Below, piece by piece: positions 16,917 through 25,425 of a stretch of 64,000 nt of DNA. The stretch is from Synechococcales cyanobacterium C42_A2020_086. GTDB lineage: Bacteria > Cyanobacteriota > Cyanobacteriia > Elainellales > Elainellaceae. Position 1 is the stretch's first letter; each line of letters begins with the position of its first letter. The notes under the pieces are model-generated. The model was not told the DNA's origin, made no database searches, and worked only from the letters and a program-made list of their open reading frames with translations. The stretch covers positions 1 through 64,000 of the forward strand of contig JACYLU010000010.1 of assembly GCA_015272325.1 (NCBI GenBank), read 5' to 3'. The translations under genes and the position numbers were made by a program.

Positions 16917-17714
16917 ATGCTTGCCTACATTCTGGCCCTAACGGTGGGGTTTGGTAGTTTTAGCCTCTACATGGCAGCGTTTTTCTTTCCTGAAGTGCAC
17001 CGCAAGTATGACTTCATCTGGAGCGGAGTCGGCATGTTTTATGCGCTCGTGCTCTGGGTTTGCGCCGGGCGAATCACCGGAGGCGTGCTGCTCGGGCAAG
17101 TCGCTAGTGTAGCTCTGCTGGCTTGGTTGGGCTGGCAGACGTTGCACTTGCGCCGTGCCCAAACGCCAGTGTCACTGCAGACACAGATTCCCCGGTCGGC
17201 GGCCACCTTGCCGGAGGTGGTAGAGGCGACGGTGAACCAACTGCGTCTGAGCTTTCAGAAAAGCGCGGAACGCTCACCCATAGCCGCTAAGCTAGATCGA
17301 GGACTTGATCGAGCTGCCTCCTTTCTAGTGGGGTTAGGTCAGCGATTGAGCGCACAGCCTGCGGCTCGGTCTCCATCCCCTGATGCCGATGAGAAAGTTA
17401 ATTCCTCTCCTACCTTGATGAATGTGCCCTCCAACCCCGATCCCTACGCCCAGCCCTACCGTTCGGTGAGCGGTCCCTCTGCCGCAGTTGACGGAGCTGA
17501 GCATGAATCGTCTGCCGCCGAGATTTATGCCGAATGGGACGATCTAGACATGGAATTTCACCCCGAGCTAGACACAGTCGAAGGATCTTGGACTGAAGGA
17601 ACGTTGACAAGTTCGTCGGTTACGGATTCCGCGACCAGCTCTGACACCAGCAATTTGGCAGCGACTGAGGAAAGTGACAATTCCCCCTCGCCTCGCCAAG
17701 ACTGCTCGAATTAA
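16917..17714 (+). CDS. ycf66: Ycf66 family protein
   Basis: The N-terminus 'MLAYILALTVGFGSFSLYMA' and 'HRKYDFIWSGVGMFYALVLW' are hallmarks of Ycf66, a protein encoded in cyanobacterial and some plastid genomes. There are about three hydrophobic segments in the first 75 residues. The rest (about 80-265) is a hydrophilic, Ser/Pro/Asp-rich tail that is probably disordered. A clear AGGAGG sits seven bases before the ATG. The biochemical role of Ycf66 is not established; a thylakoid or other membrane location is likely. It precedes nnr by about 50 bases on the same strand. Confidence 0.88.
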   Translation: MLAYILALTVGFGSFSLYMAAFFFPEVHRKYDFIWSGVGMFYALVLWVCAGRITGGVLLGQVASVALLAWLGWQTLHLRRAQTPVSLQTQIPRSAATLPEVVEATVNQLRLSFQKSAERSPIAAKLDRGLDRAASFLVGLGQRLSAQPAARSPSPDADEKVNSSPTLMNVPSNPDPYAQPYRSVSGPSAAVDGAEHESSAAEIYAEWDDLDMEFHPELDTVEGSWTEGTLTSSSVTDSATSSDTSNLAATEESDNSPSPRQDCSN

Positions 17715-17762
17715 ATCAACTGCAATTATCATCTGCTCATAACCTCAGCTCTTCAGGTTGCC

Positions 17763-19346
17763 ATGCTCCCTCGCCTCTCTGGCTCGGATGTCCGCGTTGA
17801 AACCTTGCAACGGTTTGTGGTGACTGCTGCCCAAATGAGCGAGATTGAGTCGCGGGTATTTGCTGCGGGAATGCCCGTTGCTGCCTTGATGGAGAAAGTG
17901 GGAGGGCTGCTAACGCAGCGAATTCAAGCTCTCTATCCTTTAGCTGCCTATCGGCGGGTGGGCGTGCTAGTTGGCCCCGGTCACAATGGTGGCGATGCGC
18001 TGGTTGTGGCTCGCGAGCTGCACTTGCAAGGCTATAGGGTGCAGATCTATCAGCCGTTGCCGCAACTCAAGCAGCTAACCGAGCAACACGCTCGCTATGC
18101 AGCCAGTTTGGGGATTCCGCGGGTAGAGCAACCCGAGGCGTTACAGACGTGCGATGTGTTAATCGATGGGCTGTTTGGGTTTGGGTTGACGCGGCCACTA
18201 GACGGTGCCATCGCAATGGCCGTTGAGACATTCAATCAGAGCGGCGTTCCCATCCTCAGTATTGACCTGCCTTCAGGAGTACACACTGATACAGGCGCAG
18301 CCTTGGGAACAGCCATTCGCGCTTGCCAAACGCTGTGCTTGGGTCTCTGGAAACGAGCTTTCTTGCAAGATCAGGCGCTCGAGTTTACCGGCACCGCCGA
18401 GCTGATTGATTTTGGTTTGCCGCTAACAGATATTGAGGCAGTTTTGGGAACCGATCCGGCGCTACAGCGGTTAACACCAACCGTTGCCTTGGCCAGTTTG
18501 CCGCTGCTGCGGCCGGCATCGACCCATAAATATCAGCAAGGGCATCTGCTGCTGGTGGCCGGTTCGCGGCGCTATATGGGTGCGGCACTGTTAGCAGGAC
18601 TTGCTGCCCGAGCCAGTGGAGTGGGCATGCTCTCGATAGCTGTGCCGGAATCGCTGCGGCTACTGCTAATTGCCCAACTTCCGGACGCGCTGGTTATTGG
18701 CTGCAACGAAGATGAAACAGGGGCCATCGCTCAACTGCCTGCCGATCTGGACCTCAGTCGCTACGACGCCGTTGCTTGCGGTCCGGGGATGACGCCCCAA
18801 GCTCGCCCGGTGGTGGAGCAGATCCTAGAGAGCGATCGACCGCTGATTCTGGATGCCGACGGGCTGAATATCTTGGCGAGTCTGAATCCGCTGGAGGGGT
18901 TACCCAAGCGAGCCGCTGCCACGATCCTGACGCCGCACCTCGGGGAATTCAAGCGCCTATTTCCTAATTTGGCTGAGGATGACCGAATTGCGGCCGTGCA
19001 GGCGGCTGCTCAGCAGAGCCAGGCAGTGGTGCTGTTAAAAGGTGCTAGAACGGCCATCGCTGCCCCAACAGGACAGGTGTGGCTTAATCCTGAAAGTACG
19101 CCAGCACTGGCTCGCGGCGGCAGTGGCGATGTTTTGACCGGCTTGTTGGGCGGCTTGGTGGCGCAGGGCGTGCAGCGACATGCTATCGCATCCTTGGTCT
19201 ATGGTGCGGCTTGGTGGCACGCGCAAGCTGGTCTTTTGGCTGCACGGGAGCGTACGCTGTTGGGCGTGGATCCCTCGACCCTGATTCGATTTTTAATTCC
19301 TGCCCTTTCCGGCTCCACTCGGGATCACGTCCAGTTCCCTTCCTGA
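17763..19346 (+). CDS. nnr: Bifunctional NAD(P)H-hydrate epimerase / ADP-dependent dehydratase
   Basis: This metabolite-repair enzyme restores hydrated NADH and NADPH. The N-terminal YjeF_N epimerase domain (about residues 15-225) contains 'VGVLVGPGHNGGDALVVARE' and 'SIDLPSGVHTDTGA'. The C-terminal ribokinase-like dehydratase domain (about 240-515) contains 'HKYQQGHLLLVAGSRRYMGA', 'DADGLNIL', 'ILTPHLGEFKRLF' and the anion-hole motif 'ALARGGSGDVLTGLLGG'. Length (527) fits the fused form common in bacteria. Both domains look intact. The enzyme is cytoplasmic. Confidence 0.94.
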   Translation: MLPRLSGSDVRVETLQRFVVTAAQMSEIESRVFAAGMPVAALMEKVGGLLTQRIQALYPLAAYRRVGVLVGPGHNGGDALVVARELHLQGYRVQIYQPLPQLKQLTEQHARYAASLGIPRVEQPEALQTCDVLIDGLFGFGLTRPLDGAIAMAVETFNQSGVPILSIDLPSGVHTDTGAALGTAIRACQTLCLGLWKRAFLQDQALEFTGTAELIDFGLPLTDIEAVLGTDPALQRLTPTVALASLPLLRPASTHKYQQGHLLLVAGSRRYMGAALLAGLAARASGVGMLSIAVPESLRLLLIAQLPDALVIGCNEDETGAIAQLPADLDLSRYDAVACGPGMTPQARPVVEQILESDRPLILDADGLNILASLNPLEGLPKRAAATILTPHLGEFKRLFPNLAEDDRIAAVQAAAQQSQAVVLLKGARTAIAAPTGQVWLNPESTPALARGGSGDVLTGLLGGLVAQGVQRHAIASLVYGAAWWHAQAGLLAARERTLLGVDPSTLIRFLIPALSGSTRDHVQFPS

Positions 19347-19420
19347 TCACCTTGAGATCCTCTTAAAATCCTTGAGATCAACCCGTGCGGCATACTGAGC
19401 ATACTAAATAAATACTGATA

Positions 19421-19456
19421 AATACTGAGCAAAATACTGAGCAAAATACTGAGCAG
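19421..19456. repeat. 12-bp tandem trimer with degenerate flanking copies
   Basis: AATACTGAGCAA, AATACTGAGCAA and AATACTGAGCAG follow one another without a gap. Further partial copies (ATACTGAGCATACT at 19392-19405, AATACTGATA at 19411-19420) lie just before. The array sits in the spacer between nnr and the nuclease-fold gene. Confidence 0.9.
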
Positions 19457-19501
19457 GCTAACTAATCGAGATAGGTCGAGCAGGTTGCGCCGGCAGATAG
19501 A

Positions 19502-20086
19502 ATGACCCGCGCTGAAGAGCAAGACATGACGTTTCAAACCGAACGAGACATTCAGGATTACATTGAAACGCGGCTGAAGCAGCGCGGTATCCCGGTAGAG
19601 CGGGAAGTCGTTTGCGGCAAGAGCGATGTTCGAGCGGATCTGGTCACACCCGACACAGTGATTGAAGTCAAAAAATATCTGAACCGCAATGCCATCTATC
19701 AGGCCATTGGGCAAGGTTCCACCTATCAGAAGTATCTCAATAAACCCAAGCTGCTGGTCATTGGCTTAGCGCCGATCTCGCTGAGTGCCTATCAGCAGGC
19801 AGAGCGGCTAGCGGCGGATGTGCAAACGCCTCGGCTCCAGGTCGTGTTCATCGATAGGGACCCGCGCTGGGGCGTTCAGCCAGTTCAGCTCCCTGCACCA
19901 CCTCAACCCACCAGAGCCAAGCCATCGCCGCCTCAGAAAACCAGCCCCCAAGTAGACTGGTTTCTGCTACTGCTGGCCTTTCTGCTCTTCCTGCTGCTGC
20001 GGATGCTGGGAATTGGAACGCGGCTCCCTGCCCCTCTGCCAGCTCCAGTGCCGCCCCGCCCAGACGCTGTTGAGCCGCCCTCTTAA
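19502..20086 (+). CDS. Membrane-anchored PD-(D/E)XK nuclease-fold protein, hypothetical
   Basis: Residues about 12-125 show the core pattern of restriction-endonuclease-like folds: 'GIPVEREVVCG', then 'DVRADLVTPDTVIEVKKYL' (D46, E55, K57 as the D...ExK triad), then 'QAIGQGSTYQKYL', where Q71 and Y75 match the QxxxY motif of Mrr/HJR/RecB-type members. A proline-rich linker (about 130-150) and one strong membrane span (about 153-174) follow, with a short Pro-rich tail. A soluble nuclease domain tethered by a C-terminal anchor is unusual. I infer a DNA-acting or nucleic-acid-binding role, but the fold may also serve another function. An alternative ATG lies at 19526. Confidence 0.6.
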   Translation: MTRAEEQDMTFQTERDIQDYIETRLKQRGIPVEREVVCGKSDVRADLVTPDTVIEVKKYLNRNAIYQAIGQGSTYQKYLNKPKLLVIGLAPISLSAYQQAERLAADVQTPRLQVVFIDRDPRWGVQPVQLPAPPQPTRAKPSPPQKTSPQVDWFLLLLAFLLFLLLRMLGIGTRLPAPLPAPVPPRPDAVEPPS

Positions 20087-20137
20087 ATTTGCTTACTCAT
20101 AGCTTACTTATAGCAATTTGCATACCTATAAGGTTGC

Positions 20138-20953
20138 TTAAATCTGCGACCCCAGCAGTGGAAAGAAATGCCCAACGGGTCCTTGCCCCTGCCCAATGCG
20201 GAGAGCATGCTGTAAGGCGGCAGTCACATACTGTTTTGCGGACTGCACCGCCGGAAACACCGGCTTCCCGAGGGCTAAGTTGGCCGCAATGGCTGCCGAG
20301 AGGGTGCAGCCGGTGCCGTGGGTATCTGTCGTATTAATGGTTTCGGTGCGTAATACTTCAAGCTGTTGCCCATCGCACCAAACATCGACGCCCCGCAGGT
20401 CACCGCCCATGCCGCCTCCCTTAACCAGCACCGCCTTGGCTCCCAGCTCTCGGATGCGCTCTGCTGCAGACTGCATATCCGCCAGGGTTTGGATCTCTAA
20501 GCCGCTGAGCAACTGTGCTTCGTAACGATTGGGCGTCAGCACGGTCGCAAGGGGAATCAACCGCTGCCGCAGGGTGGCAATCGCAGAATCGGCTATGAGT
20601 TGCGCTCCGGAGCGCGACACCATCACCGGATCAACGACCAAGTTTGGCAAGTTCAAGGCTACTATTTGCTCAGCGACGGCAGCAATAATTTCCTGATTCA
20701 GCAACATCCCAGTCTTGACCGCCTGCACGCCAATGTCATCTACCACAGCCGCCACTTGCGCCGTAACAGCCTCCGGTGGCAGGGCATCGACTCGATTCAC
20801 TCCCACCGTGTTCTGAGCCGTGATGCAGGTCAAAGCGCTTGTGCCATGCACTCGATGGAAAGCAAAGGTGCGCAAATCAGCCTGGATCCCAGCACCACCG
20901 CCACTGTCTGAACCAGCGATTGTCAAGGCCACCGGAATTGCAGGAGAAACCAT
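20138..20953 (-). CDS. thiD: Hydroxymethylpyrimidine/phosphomethylpyrimidine kinase ThiD
   Basis: ThiD phosphorylates HMP and HMP-phosphate to make the pyrimidine half of thiamine. '[20 protein letters not shown]' at the N-terminus, '[15 protein letters not shown]' and the anion-hole motif '[19 protein letters not shown]' are characteristic of this ribokinase-family enzyme. Length (271) is standard. It converges with the nuclease-fold gene. I see no TPP riboswitch upstream in 20954-21053. Confidence 0.93.
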   Translation of the reverse strand: MVSPAIPVALTIAGSDSGGGAGIQADLRTFAFHRVHGTSALTCITAQNTVGVNRVDALPPEAVTAQVAAVVDDIGVQAVKTGMLLNQEIIAAVAEQIVALNLPNLVVDPVMVSRSGAQLIADSAIATLRQRLIPLATVLTPNRYEAQLLSGLEIQTLADMQSAAERIRELGAKAVLVKGGGMGGDLRGVDVWCDGQQLEVLRTETINTTDTHGTGCTLSAAIAANLALGKPVFPAVQSAKQYVTAALQHALRIGQGQGPVGHFFPLLGSQI

Positions 20954-21053
20954 AGGGCGTTCGTTGCAGAAAGAGCCAAATAGAAGTGAGCGCTAAGCAT
21001 TCTAGCGACTCTCACTCCTAGCCGGCAATTCTAGTGCCTCGACGATCGACCCG

Positions 21054-21356
21054 CTACTGCTCCTGCACAAGCCGCAGGTAGTTTTGCTGCAACTGTACAT
21101 GATTGGCCGCCATTTGCTCGGTCATCTGGCGTTCAATATCGGAAATTTGCTCCCAAAAACTAGCAGATCGGCGAGCTGACAGCAGATCTTTCCAAAGCAA
21201 ACCCAGCAGTTCTGCGGCGATGGGTTGCTCTGCGGCCAATTGCTCTTGCAAGTTCAGAAACGCCTGATTTGCTTCCGGATGGCGTGTGATATCTCCAGCT
21301 AGAGCCAGGCAATCTTGCAAATGGGTCAACATATCCACAGTGAATGGCTGCGTCAT
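21054..21356 (-). CDS. Conserved-looking hypothetical protein, 100 residues
   Basis: A small, soluble, mostly alpha-helical protein with no membrane segment or known motif. Gln- and Glu-rich helices such as 'EANQAFLNLQEQLAAEQPIA' and 'DIERQMTEQMAANHVQLQQN' suggest a helical bundle. The composition and codon use look like a real gene. It lies 100 bases upstream of thiD on the same strand and diverges from trpS. The function is unknown. Confidence 0.6.
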   Translation of the reverse strand: MTQPFTVDMLTHLQDCLALAGDITRHPEANQAFLNLQEQLAAEQPIAAELLGLLWKDLLSARRSASFWEQISDIERQMTEQMAANHVQLQQNYLRLVQEQ

Positions 21357-21580
21357 AAATAATAAAGCGGAAAATCTATGGGAAATCTATACTCAACAAT
21401 CACAAACAAAGAATCCGGAAACGGGGCCGCAATCTGTTACATTTCGTAATTGTCTAATGATTGTCATTATAGAGAGATAAGCAGCCATCTAGCAGGCGAC
21501 GTCTCTGCCTTCGGTAAGTCTTTACAGTGGTTTCAGGCAGAATAAAGACAGCAACGTTTGAGGGGATAGCAACAAAACTT

Positions 21581-22591
21581 ATGACCAAGCCGCGTGTGCT
21601 TTCTGGGATTCAGCCCACCGGAGAACTGCATCTGGGCAACTACCTCGGTGCAATTCGCAACTGGGTTGCCATTCAGCAGGATTACGAGAGCTTTTTGTTC
21701 ATGGCCGACCTGCACGCCATCACGGTACCCCACGATCCCACTCAGCTGGCAGCAAATACCTATCAAGTCGCGGCAATGTACTTAGCCTGCGGGATCGATC
21801 TCAATCACGCCACCATTTTTGTGCAGTCCCATATTCCGGCTCACAGCGAACTCGCCTGGCTGTTTAGCTGCATTACGCCCCTCAACTGGCTGCAAGACAT
21901 GGTGCAGTTCAAGGAAAAAGCAATCAAGCAGGGAGAAAACGTGGGCACTGGGTTGCTCACCTATCCAGTGCTGCAAGCGGCCGACATTTTGCTCTACGAA
22001 CCGGACAAAGTTCCCGTTGGGGAAGACCAAAAGCAGCACCTCGAGCTAACCCGCGACATTGCTGCCCGCCTCAATTATTTGTTTGGCAAAGACGATCAGC
22101 CGATCTTGAAATTGCCTGACCCGATGATTCGCGCTGAAGGAGCTCGAGTCATGAGCCTCACCGATGGCACCAAGAAGATGTCGAAGTCAGACCCGTCGGA
22201 TTTGAGCCGCATTAACCTGCTCGATCCACCCGATCAGATTCAGTACAAGATCAAGCGCTGCAAAACCGACTCGGTGCGCGGGCTAACGTTCGATGACCCA
22301 GAACGTCCCGAGTGCCACAATCTGCTTAGCCTTTATATGATCCTGTCCAACCAGACGAAGTCCGCTGTAGCCGCCGAATGCCAGGATATGGGTTGGGGGC
22401 AGTTTAAGCCGCTGCTCACTGAAACCCTGATCGCTGTACTCAAGCCAATTCAGGATAAATATCACGAGATTATGTCAGAACCTGGCTATTTAGAATCGGT
22501 GCTGAAGCAAGGGCGCGAAAAAGCAGAGGCAATCGCTAATCCCACCCTGGCTAAGGTGAAAGCCGCCCTCGGCTACTCTATGCCAGTGTGA
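21581..22591 (+). CDS. trpS: Tryptophanyl-tRNA synthetase
   Basis: Charges tRNA-Trp. The class I signature appears as 'GELHLGNYLGAI' (HIGH equivalent) and 'GTKKMSKSDPSD' (KMSKS). The N-terminus 'KPRVLSGIQPTG' is typical of bacterial TrpS. The frame is open to an upstream start at 21527, but the extra 18 residues are not TrpS-like. I chose the ATG at 21581, which gives 336 residues, the usual length. Confidence 0.95.
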   Translation: MTKPRVLSGIQPTGELHLGNYLGAIRNWVAIQQDYESFLFMADLHAITVPHDPTQLAANTYQVAAMYLACGIDLNHATIFVQSHIPAHSELAWLFSCITPLNWLQDMVQFKEKAIKQGENVGTGLLTYPVLQAADILLYEPDKVPVGEDQKQHLELTRDIAARLNYLFGKDDQPILKLPDPMIRAEGARVMSLTDGTKKMSKSDPSDLSRINLLDPPDQIQYKIKRCKTDSVRGLTFDDPERPECHNLLSLYMILSNQTKSAVAAECQDMGWGQFKPLLTETLIAVLKPIQDKYHEIMSEPGYLESVLKQGREKAEAIANPTLAKVKAALGYSMPV

Positions 22592-22644
22592 GGGTATTCT
22601 GGCTTCGAGATTGATGGACGTCTCTTTCCTTCCGGTAGGCCGCT

Positions 22645-23436
22645 ATGACCATCTCCCCTGAACTTCTCGATGTCTGGATGCCCTGGGTGTTTGCCATCGG
22701 CATCAACTCGATTTTGCTGCTCGTTGCTTGGCTGGTGCCCAAAAAGCTGCTGACTCCGGCAGGCTTGATCCACGCTTGGATTCTGGGGATTATCCTTTGG
22801 GGAACATTGGGCTGGCGTGGCTACCTGGTCATGATGTTCTACTTTCTGGTTGGCTCAGCGGCAACGCGCATTGGCATGGCTAAGAAAGAGGCTGCCGGCA
22901 TTGCCGAAAAGCGGTCGGGGGCACGCGGTCCTGAGAACGTCTGGGGATCGGCACTGATTGCGACTCTCTGTGCTTTGACGGCTTACACCGTGGCAACCCT
23001 TGCCAATAACTGGTCTCCAGGGGTGGTATCACTGATGCTATTGGGCTATGTGGCCAGCATGAGTACCAAGCTTTCAGACACCTGTGCCAGCGAAGTCGGT
23101 AAAGCCTATGGGCAGCGCACCTTTTTGATTACAACGCTACAGCCAGTTGCCCGCGGCACCGAAGGCGCAGTCAGTTTAGAAGGCACACTGGCGGGCATAG
23201 TGGCTTCGGCCGCGATTGCCGCCTTGGGTTGGTCACTGGGCTTGATTCTGCCGCTAGACGTGGCGATTTGCGTAGTGGCCGCCTTTGTAGCGACAAACTT
23301 AGAAAGCGTGATTGGTGCCACCCTGCAATCCAAAATCGGCTGGCTAACCAATGAAATCGTGAATGTGCTGAATACGCTGATGGGTGCCGTCGTTGCCATT
23401 GCTCTTGCTATGGCAGTGCAATTTGTGCTGCGCTAA
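22645..23436 (+). CDS. DUF92/TIGR00297 protein, phytyl-phosphate kinase (VTE6 homolog)
   Basis: This integral membrane protein has about six helices. 'KKLLTPAGLIHAWILGIILW' and 'FYFLVGSAATRIGMAKKEAA' are DUF92 motifs, followed by 'RGPENVWGSALIATLCAL' and 'KLSDTCASEVGKAYG'. Plant VTE6 and its cyanobacterial homolog phosphorylate phytyl phosphate to phytyl diphosphate for tocopherol and chlorophyll recycling, so the same role is inferred here. The stop overlaps the stop of the converging SDR gene in the tetranucleotide CTAA (23433-23436). Confidence 0.85.
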   Translation: MTISPELLDVWMPWVFAIGINSILLLVAWLVPKKLLTPAGLIHAWILGIILWGTLGWRGYLVMMFYFLVGSAATRIGMAKKEAAGIAEKRSGARGPENVWGSALIATLCALTAYTVATLANNWSPGVVSLMLLGYVASMSTKLSDTCASEVGKAYGQRTFLITTLQPVARGTEGAVSLEGTLAGIVASAAIAALGWSLGLILPLDVAICVVAAFVATNLESVIGATLQSKIGWLTNEIVNVLNTLMGAVVAIALAMAVQFVLR

Positions 23437-24320
23437 GTGGCTAGGTAGCGCCGCAGAAAGCTCTCCAAGGTCTCTAGCTTGAATCCAAAGAGAGTCTCCA
23501 GAGCTGCAATTTCGCTAGGCGAGCAGAAGAACTCATTGCTTAGCAGCACTCGCAGCGTTCCCAAGGCTTTCTGGGCATCAGGGTTAACGACCCCAAGCAC
23601 CGTTCGCACCCCATCCAAGGCAAACAGAGGCACATTCACAATCATCGGCTCACGGTTGAAAATGCGCCCAAAGATGCGGGGAATGTCAGCTCGCTGCAAA
23701 ACTTCCGGTCCACCAACCGGCAAAACTTGGTTGCGGGCAGCCTCTGTCGTTACGGACTCCACGGCAATTCGTGCCAGATCATCCGTGCTAACAATCGACG
23801 TGCGCGTCTGCGGATCGCCAATCAGCAGATAAATTCCGGTTTTGCGAAATTGCTCGGCCAGCGGCAGCAGGTTAGAGGCAAACCCCGACGGTCGCAAAAT
23901 CGTATAGTTCAAGCCACTCGCTTGCAGATACTGCTCTACTGCCCACTTTGCTTTAAATACTGGAGCATCCTCGTAGCCGCGATCGGCACCTAACACCGAA
24001 ATAAATACAAAGTGCTGCACGCCGACCGCCTGAGCCGCCTCGATCAGCTCGATGTTGGCGCGGTAATCTAGGGCTTGTGCTCCGCCGCGCGTCGAGGCAT
24101 TGGAGCCGTGGGCGCTGATCACATACTGTACGCCCTGGCAAGCTCGCTGAATGTCGCGGGGTTCTAGCAAATCACCTATCGCTATCTCGGCACCACGATG
24201 CTCTAGCTCTCCATAGCGGGCAGTTAAACGCACAAAGGCCCGCACCGGCTGCTCCCGCTCGCGCAGCAAGCGCACGATACGACGCCCCAATCCCCCTGTG
24301 GCACCCGTGACTAGAAACAT
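23433..24320 (-). CDS. Atypical short-chain dehydrogenase (NmrA/Ycf39-like NAD(P)-binding protein)
   Basis: The N-terminal 'MFLVTGATGGLGRRIVRLLR' contains the GxxGxxG dinucleotide-binding loop. 'GVQYVISAHGS', 'GVQHFVFISVLGAD' and 'NYTILRPSGFASNLLPLAE' are typical of atypical SDRs of the NmrA/Ycf39/NDUFA9 group. The canonical YxxxK catalytic pair is not evident, so it may be a sensor or assembly factor rather than a dehydrogenase. Length 295. It converges with the vte6 homolog, with overlapping stop codons. The function is unknown. Confidence 0.82.
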   Translation of the reverse strand: MFLVTGATGGLGRRIVRLLREREQPVRAFVRLTARYGELEHRGAEIAIGDLLEPRDIQRACQGVQYVISAHGSNASTRGGAQALDYRANIELIEAAQAVGVQHFVFISVLGADRGYEDAPVFKAKWAVEQYLQASGLNYTILRPSGFASNLLPLAEQFRKTGIYLLIGDPQTRTSIVSTDDLARIAVESVTTEAARNQVLPVGGPEVLQRADIPRIFGRIFNREPMIVNVPLFALDGVRTVLGVVNPDAQKALGTLRVLLSNEFFCSPSEIAALETLFGFKLETLESFLRRYLAT

Positions 24321-24421
24321 GTGATTGCGCTCCTTGCTGTCTTCAACATCACTGTCTCCCCCATTTCAGCATCCCTCGCCCTCAGCCAGAGGTTGTGGTT
24401 GGGTTGATCTCAACGCTGCCT

Positions 24422-25153
24422 TCAGTGCGGACCGAGCGATTTTCGCAGCAAGAGCTGGCGCGGTCGTCCAAGCAGCCAGATGACCGGATTGACATCCACC
24501 CGCTGCACTTGATAGCCCATTGCCGCGTAGAGCCGCCGAGCCGCCTCATTGTTTTCCAAGACATGCAGCGAGAGATTAGAAAAGCCCCAGTCCGCCGCGA
24601 TGCGCTCGCAAGCTTGCAACAACTGCCGCCCCACACCTTGCCGCCGGTACTCCGCCCGCACCGCCAAATTCGAAATATAGAGATAGCCGTGGCTGCGCGG
24701 TGAGCAGAAAGGCGGGGTTTTCAGCGACAGCTCAACGGTGCCCAGCAGATGGTCTCTTCCTCCGGACTGCAACCAAGCTGCCGGACTAGACTGCCACGCG
24801 ACTCGCTCAATGGCAGCAGTCGGTGTAGGCTGCACCGCCACCAGACAGGCGTAGTGCTTGGGCTTGGCATAAAGCCGCGTTTTCAGATCTTCATAAATTC
24901 CAGCTCGCAGCAGCGGGTATAGCCATTTCATGACGCCTTCCTGATGGTGAAAGCTGCTGGCTAGAATTTCAGCGAGTGTCGCGAGATCATGCTGGCGCAC
25001 TGTTCGCACAAGCAACGGCGAGCTAGGGGAATTCAAAGCGGCATCGTGTCCAGAGGAAGACTCCAACCTTTCCTGGGAGCAAGCGGCAGATAAAGCATCT
25101 GGACGAGAAGTAGACATGGTGCTGCGTGGGAAGGATGCCCCTATTGTAGACAT
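24422..25153 (-). CDS. GNAT-family N-acetyltransferase (RimI-like)
   Basis: Residues about 40-220 from this start form a GNAT domain. The acetyl-CoA loop is 'EYRRQGVGRQLLQACERIA' (Q/RxxGxG/A pattern), preceded by 'YLYISNLAVRA' and followed by 'NLSLHVLENNEAARRLYAAM' and 'GYQVQRVDVNP', the classic RimI-type end. The acceptor is unknown. The frame is open to 25375, but the first 74 codons look non-coding. ATGs at 25153 and 25117 are the likely starts. The gene diverges from the large kinase/cyclase gene. Confidence 0.82.
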   Translation of the reverse strand: MSTIGASFPRSTMSTSRPDALSAACSQERLESSSGHDAALNSPSSPLLVRTVRQHDLATLAEILASSFHHQEGVMKWLYPLLRAGIYEDLKTRLYAKPKHYACLVAVQPTPTAAIERVAWQSSPAAWLQSGGRDHLLGTVELSLKTPPFCSPRSHGYLYISNLAVRAEYRRQGVGRQLLQACERIAADWGFSNLSLHVLENNEAARRLYAAMGYQVQRVDVNPVIWLLGRPRQLLLRKSLGPH

Positions 25154-25425
25154 GTTGTGGGCGTGAGCACCGGGAAAACTGCCTCTAGAAGGAGGATCAT
25201 CGACCCCGACTCGCTGCTGACTCGCTGGCAGTCGTCTAGCGACCAGAATGCCAAGATGACAGTCAGTTAAGAACACTAGGTTTCTGGGCATGCTGAGCCT
25301 AGGGTTTTTGAGCGATGTTATGAAACGACCGCTGAGAGCGGGTTTATCCATATGCCAGGGAGAACACTCTATCATCAGCAGTACCCTCCCTTATCCAGCG
25401 ACCCTCCACTCGAGGAGCATGGGGC

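Noticed and set aside
19392-19456. Possible CRISPR-like array
   Set aside because: The 12-bp units are contiguous, with no spacers and no cas genes, so it is a simple tandem repeat.
20954-21053. TPP riboswitch before thiD
   Set aside because: The leader is only about 100 bases and lacks the conserved thi-box sequences.
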